Below, piece by piece: positions 1 to 11,800 of a stretch of 64,000 bases of DNA. The DNA comes from Istiophorus platypterus (taxonomy: Eukaryota > Chordata > Actinopteri > Istiophoriformes > Istiophoridae). The DNA is taken from contig CM029114.1 of assembly GCA_016859345.1 (NCBI GenBank), forward strand, positions 13,152,001 through 13,216,000. The letters run 5' to 3'. The stretch's first letter is position 1. Each line of letters begins with the position of its first letter. Below the pieces are notes generated by a model that worked only from the letters and a program-made list of their open reading frames with translations, ran no database searches and was not told the origin of the DNA. A program made the position numbers and the translations under genes.

Positions 1-540
1 ATCTAAAGCACTTGACTGGGTTGTAGGTGGAGGAGAGGAAAACCGAGGAAAGAGGAAGTGGTTTAGCAACCTCAGAGCTGGTAGTTCCTGAGAAAAACTT
101 GTCTCATCATTTTTGTCTGTCTGGCTCCGACTTTTGTCTCCATTTCTTCTTTCCCCACCATTTCCCCTCCAGTCACTATTATTTCCTTCTTGGAATTCCG
201 ATTACAAAGTAATCTTACCGGCATTTGGAGCTGTTTTTAAATGCAACTGTGTTACTTTCTTTTTTATGTTTGTTGTTTTAGACTTCTATTCACAAAATGA
301 CACCAGACCTGAGCACTGATCTCTGGGCATACCAGGATTAATCATCATATAATTACACACTTTGAAAAATCCCCTCTATTGGTGCATTCGTCAGACTGTT
401 GTTTTCAAAAACAACACCAATCTCTCTGACTGTAGGAAATTGTTGGGTTTTTTTTTTTATTCAAATATAGAGATTAAACAATTTAAAGAAGTTCAGCATT
501 TATTTATTTAGATATTTTTTGTTAATATGCTTATTCTCTT

Positions 541-985
541 TTTTTCCCTAAGAATCAAGATCAACACCACTTTCATGGTATCTGCTTAACATGGAGATAG
601 AGCCAGTAGACGAATAGCTTAAATTATTTTAGCTTGATTTAAACATAGTGAAACAACTATCCTTCCTCTGTCCAAACAAATCACCTACCACCACCTCTTA
701 ATTTTACTAGTTGACATGCTATATCTTGTTTTTTTGATCTGTTTTGACACATTGACATGTTAGGCAGGTTGGGGTTTTAGACAGATTTTTTTAACAGTTT
801 ATTGTATTTATTTTTTACTTTGAATAGAGCCAGACTAGTTTTTCCCTTCTGTTTCCAGTTTTTATCCTAAACTAAGCTAAGCTAAGGACCTGGTGGTTCT
901 AGTTACAACTATTCTTCTAATAAAAAAACTCAGCACAGATGGTGTCTGTTCATCTACGCATCTTGTGACTGAGCTTTTTGGCTCC
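541..985. repeat. Degenerate fold-back teleost interspersed repeat
   Basis: The segment matches, from memory, a very common percomorph repeat. Its two arms are roughly inverted copies: a left arm with the GGTATC and AGAGCCAG words and a right arm with the TTTCCAGTTTTTATCCTAAA and AAGCTAAGCTAA words. A middle part resembles the family text around CTCTGTCCAAA and ATGCTATATCTTG. It is non-coding and heavily mutated, so it is an old copy. I cannot name the Repbase family without a search, and the ends are approximate. Confidence 0.6.
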
Positions 986-3900
986 AACACACCATATCTC
1001 TAGCACTCAAAATAGGAAAATGTCCACATCAATTTTCACTTAATTGGGGGAATGTCACAGGGAAATCAGATAGCATTCATTCTGAATGAATTCTTTCCCT
1101 CATCTATGACCTGTGCTACTCTCCTCTTGCTTATAACCTGTACCTGGATGCCATTTGAGGACATTTGAGGACAAGATACTTCAACAGTTGTAGTGAAGCT
1201 CCCTAAGTCTGGAGCTATGTCAATAATAGTTCGTGACAGAAGTTTGTGTTTCTGTTACTTGTTCCTACTCTTTGATTGAGTTTACCTTATTCCGCTTCTC
1301 TTTGCCGTCCCTCTATATACACAGTACAGCAGTCACTGTTTTTGTGCAAGGTCACATTCCTGGCCTCCCCTGTCAGTCTACGCCAGCCTCAACACCTCCC
1401 CTCCAAACAGCTCCTCCTTTCCCCTCACATTTGACACTCTCTCTCCCTTGCTTCCCGTGTGGAGACTGGTACTGTACTGTTTATTCCATTTATATTTCAC
1501 ACGTCCTCTGCTGTGGTGAATACATTTCTGAATGTAATCTTAACTGTCCCCCTTACATACAAACAACTTCTGCTTTCACTTTTGATATAATTTGAGGAGA
1601 TATTTGACACTTTGGAATTTGTTTTGTTAGAGTGGCTAAGTCATATTCAGGCTTCACCTTAAAACATCTTGATTTCCATAAATATATTTCACAGGACTGG
1701 AAAGGGTAATTTTGAGAAAAAACATATTTTGTCACTGATTTTCATTTGTCAAGCTCAGAAAACCCCTATAGAGAGCTCTTTCTTTGGGCATCTGTGTCCT
1801 TAGTTATGTTACTCTGAACAGGAAACCACTGCATGAAGGGGAATTTACAACAAGAGGTCAGCTTGCTGAACTCTCACAGTCAAAACAACAAAAGTTTTCC
1901 CAGCACCAAGGACAGAAACCTAGGAGGAGTTACGGTATTAAAGGTCGGTATGTGTTTCATCATCCCCTGTGTATTACTTTTATAGAAAATAGACCATCAT
2001 GATTTTTGTTTGCAAATGGAACATGGTCAATGAGTAACTATATGGATGGTTAGAAAGTCGGTGTCTTTGATTATTTTATGGCAGCGGTATACTTAAGACA
2101 ATTATACAATATGAAAAAGGTGTTGAGTCTTATGTGGATTCCATTTTAACTTCGAAATGCAAGATACCTATGTTTTCAGTCCTTTTTGACTGTTTGTATT
2201 TCAGCAGGTTAAGGGATTTCTGCAAAACTTCAAATTATCTTCAGGGATATTTTTTTATGCCTATTGCCAGCATTTAAAAGTATTCTCTACAATTTCTATA
2301 TGACAACCACAGTATAGTTAAGTTTAGGGAAGCTTATAGCTAACAAACAATGGTTAATGTATGGTTAGGCCACAAAAACACCATTAGTTAGAGATCATAG
2401 TTATGGTTTAAAAATAAGGCAAACTTTCCTTGCAGGTATGCTGTGCACTGCAGAGCCCTCCAAAACCAAGAACTTTACACCCTTATTTTGTGCCTTGCTA
2501 CATGAAGAACATTTTTTTTAGGCATTGGCACTGAACATTCGTACCAGACTTAAATCGTGAGAGGAAGTTTACCTATATGGACACAATTGCTAAGGATATG
2601 GCTTAAGGGCTTCGTAGTCAAACTTAAAACTACGCAATGAAAATACTAGTGTGGCCTGTACACATGCAGACACGTGGAGGCTTTCCTCACATTGATCTGT
2701 CCTGTCACAACAATATTATTTTGCTGTATTTGGCCACATATACCTTTAGTTTGTGTAGATCATATTGTCTAAGTAAGAAAATAGGAGGGAGATAATTAGG
2801 CAAAATAGAAGTGTTTTTCTTCACGGGCCTCTTCTTACTCCTTACTGCCCCAAATCTGTGCTTCATCTGAAATGACTCATCAGGAACTTCCATCCATAAA
2901 TAGGGTCCTGTAAATCTCCCAATCTTGATGGTGTGAGATGCTAACATTGTCCTCAGGCTAATGAATCATTCACGGCTCAGCGAGCTCTGTCTCTGCCCAG
3001 CTGGTTTATTCCCCTTGTCTGGATGTCAAGCGGAGAGATCCTCTAGAGCGTGGAGGAGACTGGGCTGTTGACTGCTTGGACATACAATATATAGGATATT
3101 TTGTGCTTTGTTGATTTAAGTTGTCTGGATGTGTGCTTCCTTTCTGAAAGTGTAATTTTTGTCCCTTGGATTAACTTGTGCAGAAATACACACATGGTGC
3201 AAAGGTCTCATATAGTCTGAATGGAATTATATGAAAGTAGGGCAGACTATAGGGTTTAAAGACAGTATGTTTGATAGAAGACTAAGACCTCAAGCACACG
3301 GCCACATCAAAGGGACTCGCACACAATTACGGTCACACTTGGGCACGCCCACATATACATGCTTCAACAAACCGACACATTTTTGGCTGTGCTGTGAAGA
3401 ATAGAGTATAGTTTTTCATTGTTTTTTACAGACGTTTTGATGATAGACTCTGCTTGCTGTTTATATACACTGTTTGAAGTGCTCCCAGAAACACCCCGCC
3501 CTCATTTTTCACCTCCACCGTCTCCATTTCTGGGTCAGTATGTTGGCAGGTAACCGTCTCCTGCCTCTGTTCTGTGGAGTTAGATGTAGGTACAGGCTAC
3601 TGGCACGCTGCACTCTTGTTTGACAGAGGGGGCATTTGGCAAGACTTTCCTTCCTGAGGTATGACTCCATTGTTTTCGTTGGTCCACCCCCTCTCATTCC
3701 CCCTTGAAGACATTTTCACTCATATCCAGGTTACAGCCTGTGTATTGCCCCCTTATCACGGGTATAGCAGAGACACAGAGAGGGAAAGTACACTGATGTG
3801 GTCTTGTGATATGAATAGTGACCCAGACGGTTTACATTTACGTGTCTCTGAGTACGCTCATGTTCATGCATGAAAACTATAATTTTGATTGAGATGACGC

Positions 3901-4579
3901 CTGAGTTCAAGAGGTGTATGAGAAAGTATAGTAAAAATGCGATGTGATGTTCATAGGATGTTTGTTTTTCTGTATCTTATCCGAATCCTCATTTACAACA
4001 TTGTAAAGAGGGTCATTCCACAATCACAGAAGCACAGACCAAAGGGTTTTAGCAAAGTAAAGACGCGGGAATCCAGCCTTATCAGCCCCAGTAAGCCTCG
4101 GCAGACCATAAAGTCAATTGGCCGCGATGAGCACAATGCTATCAGCAGGCTGCAATAAGCCAATGCTTGGTACATTACCTTCACGTCCTGGAGCAATCAG
4201 GACAATTGGATGATTTTCTCAAGTGTGAGGTTAGTGTGGATTTTAATGGAGGGCAACCTGAACGGTACATACTGCTCACAACCACACACTGCAAATATAT
4301 TCACACGCTCAAGTAAAGAGTAACTTAATCTCTACACAAACCATACGAATAGCTCAGTCTAAAAGACACACAATAACACATGGAATTTTTAAGTTTAATA
4401 GATTGTTTGAAATATATCTCAAAAATAACTTAAATGCAGTATTGATTGATTGTAAGGGCTACTTGAGGACAGCAACATGACCTGTAAACGCAAAAAAATA
4501 GTATCTCCTCATAAATATAAATAAACATAAACAAACAGTTGCCTATTTACTCATCCATAACATATCGAGTACCTTTAGA

Positions 4580-4915
4580 ATTAATTTGGAGCTGAAGTTG
4601 CATTTGCTCCCCATCTAGCTCTTTCTTTTGTACTGTGTTCACCAGCTAGTTGCTAACTTTGTCCGTCTGCTGTTTGGCGCTGAGCAAGTTGTGTACAGTG
4701 GGTTCAGCCCATCAGAGATTTTTCACTGAAGTCGGCTTCCTGCTGTGGCCAAATACAGGGTTGATAAGAAAGATTACAGTGAACTTAAATAGAAGCGATA
4801 TGGAATGTAAAACATTGGCCCATCTAGCCTTTTGTCTTTGGCTTTATTTTGTAGTGCCTGCACAAAGGCAGTTGATAATGGAAATAGTAATGATAGTCTT
4901 GCGCCACTCTTTCTA
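4580..4915. repeat. Possible worn teleost repeat fragment
   Basis: Phrases such as CAGCTAGTTGCTAACTTTG and TACAGTGGGTTCAGCCCATC resemble another widespread fish repeat, and the segment abuts the better supported repeat that follows. The resemblance is by memory only and the ends are guesses. Confidence 0.3.
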
Positions 4916-4927
4916 AAATTTCAAAAC

Positions 4928-6012
4928 TGTCTCGGGCTGATCCTAAGGATCGGTATCAGGGCTGATCCACGCATATTTCATTGGATTGGTATCAGCTAAA
5001 ATAACGCAGATCAAAATCCGATCTTTTCATTATTATATTCTGCCATGTTTTTTCTCCGATCACGTCGCAGTAGTTCCCCCTTAAGATTGTTTGCCTCTAC
5101 AGTGCAGCATCCTGCTGCATAGGGGACAATTTGAATTTCTGTGTTAAAACCAACTGTACGCACGGTGTGGCCTCACATCTCACACCATAGCCTGACATGC
5201 AGCTCCGTTGAAACTACATATCAAGGCGACAAAGACCATAACCCTGATTGGTCCGCAAGACAAGGACAGAAATCTCACCCTCCTGATTGAGTACAGTGTT
5301 GAGTAACTCCGAGCTCAGACACTGACGTTGGAGAGATGCACAGATATGCTAAGTTCTGACAAGGCTATCCATTAACAAATAGAGGAGAAAATAAGCAGCT
5401 GCAGATTCTAATTTAGTCAGTGTTGAGCATCGCTTTCGTTACTTTGAAATGACAAATGTTATTGTCGTTGTGGTACCTCATGTGAGCTGTCACTAATTAA
5501 TGTTCATTCTATCAGTAACATGATGACAGGCCTAAATTAAAACTTTGCCTATACTTGTATGTGTTCTCTCTGTATGCTGTTGCCAGTACTTGTCAAAGAT
5601 AGTCCGCGAGGGACGAACCTCCACTCTACAACACCTCTGTAAAACAACAAATGAACTGACTTCATTTTTTATTTCCAACAAATCTAACAGAGTGAGATGT
5701 CTTCTTTCTAGTGGATTGTCACTGTCTCCCAACTGAACTTTCTCGCATATGATATCATATGAATAATTTTAGATTATAGACTTTTTATTTTTGAGCCAGG
5801 ACCTTCAGTGTTTGGATCAAGAAGCTCATAAAAAATACAGTGTGTGAACTATATTACAGCTGTGATAACAAAATGCACCCGATACACAGGCTTTTTAATT
5901 AACATTCAAGTAATGTAAATTAAGCAAGGGATCCGACTCAGCAAATACCAAGTGTTAATGAGCTTGGATTGGGATTGTGGCTGAAAATCACTTGTTCGGG
6001 ACATCACTGCTG
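4928..6012. repeat. Degenerate non-autonomous DNA-transposon-like repeat with GATCGGTATC ends
   Basis: The left end carries GGATCGGTATCAGG and further ATTGGTATC and CCGATC words. The right end reads CCGATACACAGGCTTTTTAA, then AATGAGCTTGGATTGGGATT, and finishes near TTCGGGACATC. This is the layout of a common teleost repeat of about 1.1 kb whose termini are rich in GATCGGTATCGG-type words, often classed with hAT-like non-autonomous elements. The internal phrase CACTAATTAATGTTCATTCT also fits the family. No transposase frame is present. Class assignment is inferred from the terminal words. Confidence 0.6.
5746..5761. repeat. 16-bp perfect palindrome inside the repeat
   Basis: CATATGATATCATATG is identical to its own reverse complement. 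It lies inside the worn transposon-like repeat and is AT-rich, so chance is a reasonable explanation. Confidence 0.7.
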
Positions 6013-7139
6013 ATTAGTTTATCCTCTAAAAATTCACAGTGTAAAAGTTATGATCAGCTATGGATACCATTGTATCAGTGACACCAAAAGTACTGTGAAT
6101 TGGCTGTTTTTTATTTTTCAGCCAGTAAGTAGCCGGAAACTAAGCTTCCCCAGAGTTGTGCTTGCTTAACAGAAGCTAAATCAGCTTTATCCGATCAGCT
6201 CGGCAGCAGTCTAAGTAATGGATTCTATTGTGTTGCTTTTGTCCATCTCCACAGCTTTAGTTTTGTTACATAAGGTTTGCAGAACACACCTGTTTCTCAG
6301 TGACTAATGGCATTTACTTGGGCTTGTGTTTGCATGTACGTGTTTGTATGTGTGTACTGCATATTCTGTTCCTATCATAATATATTTACAGTAAAGTTGC
6401 GTCATGGGTTGAACCATTTTGTATGGCTGAGTGGCAGAGGAAAGCAATTATTGGCTGTGGGTAGTAGAGGTTTCTGAACTTTGTCACTATCAACTATTCC
6501 TGGGAACCGTTTAATTCTCTCGCAGCTTTATCTGAATGACTCCATTGTTATCGTGGACTTCTTTATCATCTTACCTCCTTTCTTTCAGTTTAGGTCCTGT
6601 GATGTCTTTAGCTAACAATGCACAAGGACAGGTGGAACTTCATAACAAGCAGGCCGCCTGGGCAATGGGTTATATAACTGGTCTGCTCTCTGTGTCTAGA
6701 CAGACTATGGCAGGTATAAACAGAGCAGATGAGAGGCGCAAGGTGACAGAGAGGAGAGGCAAAAAAGAAAATAGATAAGATAAAAATAATTCAGAGAGCG
6801 AGCGATGCGAGTTGTGACTTTGAACCACTCAGTTATTCACGGAGAGCACTGGAGCTTGTGCCTGAAAGCACTTACTCACACTCACACACACACACACACC
6901 ACACTGGCAGAATAAAATATGAGAGCATTGCAGCACTGGCTGGATGTGTCCCAGCAGTTACCGCACTGATGCTTGCTGCAGTAGACAGGAGTGTACAGTC
7001 TTGACAGGGGCAGAACAGAGTGAGCAAGAGAAAGAGAGAGAGGCAGGAACCAGACCAGTGCAGAGGACTAAAGAGAGGCGGACAGATGTAGGAACTGGTC
7101 AGATTATAATCGAATTGTTAACATAGATATCAACCGAGC

Positions 7140-7291
7140 TAAAAAAAAAATAAATAAAAAATAGGGGCAGTGGAAAGAGGTGGGATTGACGAGGGACAAA
7201 AGCACAATAACCGACCTGATCGGGAACAGGAACAGGTGTGGTGACAAGGTAGGAGTCTGATGTAAATACGTTTCATTGGATGCTGATCGCT
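7140..7291 (+). promoter_or_regulatory. dlc1: Candidate alternative dlc1 promoter / 5' leader
   Basis: An AT-rich block (AATAAATAAAAAATAGG, about 7148-7164) lies roughly 120-140 bases upstream of the candidate start codon and could serve as a TATA- or MEF2-like element. The sequence is not CpG-rich, unlike the main dlc1 promoter near 28 kb. An in-frame TAG at 7250-7252 closes the reading frame upstream of the first ATG. Promoter activity is inference only. Confidence 0.3.
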
Positions 7292-7409
7292 ATGTCTCGC
7301 TCTATGAGGCTGCTGCTGCTGCAAAGGTCCTTCAGTGACCACATCAGGTCATCTACAACCAAAGCCCGAGATATGCTCAGCAAGACCACTCAAGAGACTC
7401 GACTGACAG
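7292..7409 (+). CDS. dlc1: Candidate alternative first coding exon of dlc1
   Basis: A short open frame begins at ATG 7292 (another in-frame ATG lies at 7280) and encodes 39 residues starting MSRSMRLLLLQRSFSDHIRS and ending ETRLT, rich in Ser, Thr, Arg and Lys. It ends in a strong donor, ACAG|GTGAGT at 7410. One base of the last codon is left over. dlc1 exon 2 at 34980 needs exactly one base from the preceding exon, so joining gives a GAG (Glu) codon followed by the SAM-domain residues IEAKEAC. Glu is also what I recall at this position in the long mammalian DLC1 isoform. The resulting protein would be 1199 residues. Human DLC1 is known to use several alternative first exons, including one giving a protein of about 1125 residues. 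ATG 7292 is preferred because it has G at -3; 7280 does not. Transcript evidence is needed. Confidence 0.6.
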
Positions 7410-8836
7410 GTGAGTGACAAAGGCAGTGACTGACACGGCAGGTGCATACGTGTGGGTGATTGTGTAGTGCGTGCATGTTACTCAGCCTGTGTTCTGAATG
7501 TCGCTGAGTGCGTATGTCCGTTTTTTTCTTCGTTCAATTTACCACAAACATGTCAGGTTTCAGATTTCCTAACAAGATGCACAACAGGATGACAAAACTG
7601 CATTGTCATTGTTTCAGAGGGAAAACAGAAAACGCTGCAAGGCTTCTGTAAAGTGAACTGCGTCCCTGGCACATCAGATCAATAGATAGCATTTAATGGA
7701 TGTGTGTGGATGCTGCAGCTAAGAGGTCCAGGCACTGAGTTGTGCAGATGCTTCTTGGCCCTTTTACAAGAGCATTGTCAGGTTTGTGTCATATTTAGTT
7801 TTTCTGCTTTATTTGACTTCAGTGTATTTTTTTTTTCTTTTTTTGTGGACGTGTGGGTACCTGGATTCATGTATGTATGTTAGAAAATGTCAGAGATGGT
7901 ATTTTCCCCCTTGCCTGCTTCTGCCACAGTTGCTTGGTCCTGGTTTGGCCCATGTATAACTAATGAGTTGGCTGTGTCTATGCAGGACTGAGACCATTAG
8001 AGTAGTTCTCCATCTCCCTGGCTAGCTACTCCAGTAGCTTGTCTCTAAATAATACAGATCTTTTAAGAGCAGCAGTAAAGAAAATGGATTAACAGAGCTG
8101 CTTTCAGGAGCGCTGGCTGCAGATGGCTGATATCCTTTACAGGTTCAGCCACTTCAAAGTGTTTCAAAGAGAGGTGGGATGATCTTTAAGGGCTAAGATT
8201 GACTTGAGGTTTCACTGCATCCCGTTTGAAATCTAGACACCTTCCCGGCCAATACGGGTAACACAGTCTTCCCACTGAATCCTTAGGTCACTGCCCTGTG
8301 GCCTAACCTCTTTATTGAACTAAAGAGCACCAGGCGATAAATATCCTCCAACGAACACTCTCCAGGATGTTTCAGGCTGTTGCCACATAGCTCACTGTCC
8401 CACATGAAAGAGGGAAGAGTTGAGAAGTGGGTCAAAGAAATATGACAGGATCTAATTACAGCTCTCCTGGTATGTCACCGATTTCTCTTTTTTTTTCACT
8501 TGCTCTCATTCTTCAAGGATAGTTAAGCTGGGTTATATATACGATTATACCTTTGATATTTTATGCAATTTGAGTCTCCACCAATTAAATATAAGTCATG
8601 GTCTTGAGCTGCCTTGGAAAATCTACGGTTTTTTTTAGCTTGATTTTTTTTTTACTATACACGTGAAGATGACAGGAGTAGGGTATGTAATGCATTGTTG
8701 CGCATGTTGATTAGCCAATACTGCACGCTCTCAAGGACTCCATGTCAGTTCTGTGCAGCATCACATATCTTGAAACCCAATAACCTTTTTGACATTTCCC
8801 ACTCTTGTTATCCCCATGATCACATCACATATGTAA

Positions 8837-8866
8837 GCATGTTTACAGCTGTAGCTGTAAACATGC
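8837..8866. repeat. 30-bp near-perfect palindrome carrying two forkhead motifs
   Basis: Arms GCATGTTTACAGCT and AGCTGTAAACATGC are exact reverse complements of 14 bases around a 2-base GT centre. Each arm holds a TGTTTAC/GTAAACA forkhead (FOX) core. It could form a tight hairpin or bind a FOX dimer. Function is inferred. Confidence 0.9.
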
Positions 8867-11800
8867 GTCACAGAAAACTGAGGTTATCCCTGCTGTCACT
8901 CAGAGTCTTTGTGCTAACTCTCTATTGGAGACATCATTAAAAACATCTCTATTGTCTTCGGAGGCCCCCTTAAATCCAACCCCCGTTTTTCAAGACAGGG
9001 CAGCTTTAGGCAGTAAAGGTGTATGAATGAAAGTTAAGGGTCCAAAGATTTGAGAATACATCCTCTTTTTCTGATTCATTCCTTTGGGCCAAAGGTATGA
9101 AATTCCAACAAGACAGTAACAGATAGTGCACTATTGAGGCAGCACACAAGTGTGGATGTCCAGGCTTTTCATCAGCTCATGATTGATAGTTCTGAGAAGT
9201 TCAGTTTACCACAGAAAAAGTTTTCCTCTTGCTGCATAAAAACAAAGCCTTTAAACTTGACCCATTCATCTAATGCTGCTAGATTCGGTGCTTCACAAAC
9301 CCAGAAAAAAGAAGTATAATTGGAGGCTATATGCTTAATATTGATATTTTGACTCCACAAGACCCAGAAGAACATCAAAATATAAGTCATTTTGATCAGT
9401 TTGCATTACCCTTTTAGTCCTTAAAGTCCAAAGTAAGTGAAGCTCAATTCAGTTATTTAATTATAGTTTCCATAATGTAATATAGGATTGGTTTTTTTAA
9501 TGAATGGAGAGGCATTAACATTAATTTGAAAAAAAAGGGTAAGAAAATCAGAGGACAAAGTCCAAATAGTAGCTTTCATCAGTCAGAGACAGAGCACAGC
9601 ACTTAGCGGCAAGTGTACAAGTAATTGCTCAATGAATTATGTGAACTACTCTCAGCACATGAATTATTCTTCTACTCCATGACATTGATGTTGAAACGTT
9701 CTCTTTTCTCCCCGCTGACACTTATGTATGTGCCCTCGCGCTTACACGTCTAACATGACCTGGATATTGCATAACAGTCTCCCTAGATGTCATATTTACA
9801 GAAAAAAACACTTTCTGTGTCAAGTTGCATTTGTAACAAAGGGCCACATTGGAGAGATTGTGGTGTGGCGTAATCGTGGATTGCATCAAGTTGAAGGTTA
9901 TTTCTGCTCGCCTTTTATGCCACCTTTGGCTGGGTACCAGAGAGGCTTAATTGATGAGTCTATAATGCCTATCATAATGCTACCGGGCTAATGCTATTGT
10001 ATAACAACCAGAGCTTGGCCAATCCATTTTGCAAAAATCATGCGAAGGGAGGTAATAGGAACTATGAGGCTGGTTAATTTCATCTCAAGTTAGAATCTTT
10101 TTAGCAAGAGTCCTTCATTCTTTCATATTTCATATTTCATTATAAAGTATAAACTCTGCTTTATGTAGATGCTGATGAATATCTTATTTTATTTTCCACT
10201 GTCTCATTCAATGTCAGAAACAGTTTTATTTCAAAAACCTTTCAGGAAAGTTTTGGTAAACATCTCTCAGGCTAAATTCACATGGTGGGAAAACAAAAAC
10301 AAAACTAGTACTTTTGCATTAACAAAAATATTCACAGGCTTAAGGATTTGTTCTTTACGTTGACATGTTGTTCGGCGATGGCTCAGATTTGAGGAATGGG
10401 TGTGCACGTGCATAAAACTGCCGCATTTATGTAATGTCACACCCATATCCACATGCATTTTGTTACTGAGTTTGCCCTTTTTACCCTGTGGCATTAACAC
10501 GGCAACCATAAGAGTACTAAGTAGATTTTCTTTCAATAACAGCTCTTAGTACAGTCAAAGGTTGGAATGTTGGGAAACAGATGAGTGATATGAACTTGGT
10601 ATGGAAGTTTCAAATATCTTTATGTTGTACATTCCTAATTTTAACCTTTTCTGTATAAAGGATGAACTTTTGCAGAACAGCCTACATGTTTATTGAGAAT
10701 TAGCATTTAATGGATTTTGCAACAGATGGTTATTGGCATCCTTGTGTATCTAGCCAGGTATTTGGTGTGAATCGCTTAGCAAAAATTTCATTTTGATGTG
10801 CATTTACAGGAATACTGCAATTTGTATGTAAGTGAAAGAAGTCAAAGTCAACTTTCATTAAAGGGGTTTTACAAAGACCTATGTGTGTGCCTTTACTAAC
10901 TAAAGCTAAAAAGAGTACACACTGCCTATGTTTATGCTAAGTCTTAGTGGAGCCACAATTTAATGCCAAAATGAATACCAAAATTGCACTGCACTACCAA
11001 CTCTGCATTACCAATCTTGGCATTTCACAGGTGGGTCCTTTTCAAACCGCATAATGATTACACAAGCACAGGCAGACAACAACCTGCCTTGTAGCAGATG
11101 AAACTGGCAATGTGTCAGCAGGTAACCAGCACGACCAAAGTGGTTTGGACCGAATGACCCCCATCCATAGAGCCCTCTATACTCTCAGTAAGGTGTTTGA
11201 AAGCAGGAGTTCATGCACTGATTTGGTCAAGGTTTTCCAACAAACCCCAAAGACATCAGTATCAAAGTTGTACGGCAGCTGGGAAAGACATCAAGGTCAT
11301 AATACTCTCTTGCCCAAACACACTTGAGAGCAACACACTAAATATCAGGTCTTTGTGCGGATTTACAAAAATGTATTTCTAATCCCTGAGTGCCAGTGTT
11401 TGAGTTTGGGTGTGTATTTGTGTCTTTGTGCAACTTCTTGTGCATGAATATGTCATTGTTAAGTGGCAACCAGGCCTTTGTTTGGGGCTTAGAGGGATGC
11501 CAGTAGGAGGTCCATACACATGTTCCGGTATACTCGGGCCCTGCCTACTGTTAAACCACACAGATGTCCTGGGCCTATTGTGACCCTACGGGACACTACT
11601 GGGACCCAGCAGGGCCATTTCACACTTAAAGGATGCCCAAAGAGGAGGTCAGAAAAGGCACACCACCGTGACTCCAGCAGAAATCTCCATCAATGAAAAT
11701 TCAGCAGGTGAACATGGAACAAATTAGCTTTGACGAGATACTTTTAGCCTACGAATGGACAATGCTTTCATAGTTTAATCAGCGACTACTCCTCAAAAGA

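Larger units (their letters stand above)
1..7140. other. Upstream noncoding region
   Basis: No coding exon could be supported here on either strand; the open frames are short, lack family resemblance and sit in AT-rich or repeat DNA. The stretch holds two clear degenerate teleost repeats (listed separately), a short CA tract near 6881-6899 and AT-rich sequence. It may belong to the 5' intergenic region of dlc1, or to an intron of a longer dlc1 isoform whose first exons lie left of the window; nothing in the sequence decides between these. Confidence 0.6.

Noticed and set aside
6944..7126. 60-residue frame just upstream of the candidate alternative exon
   Set aside because: It is not in frame with the exon, has no splice donor in place, and shows no known motif.
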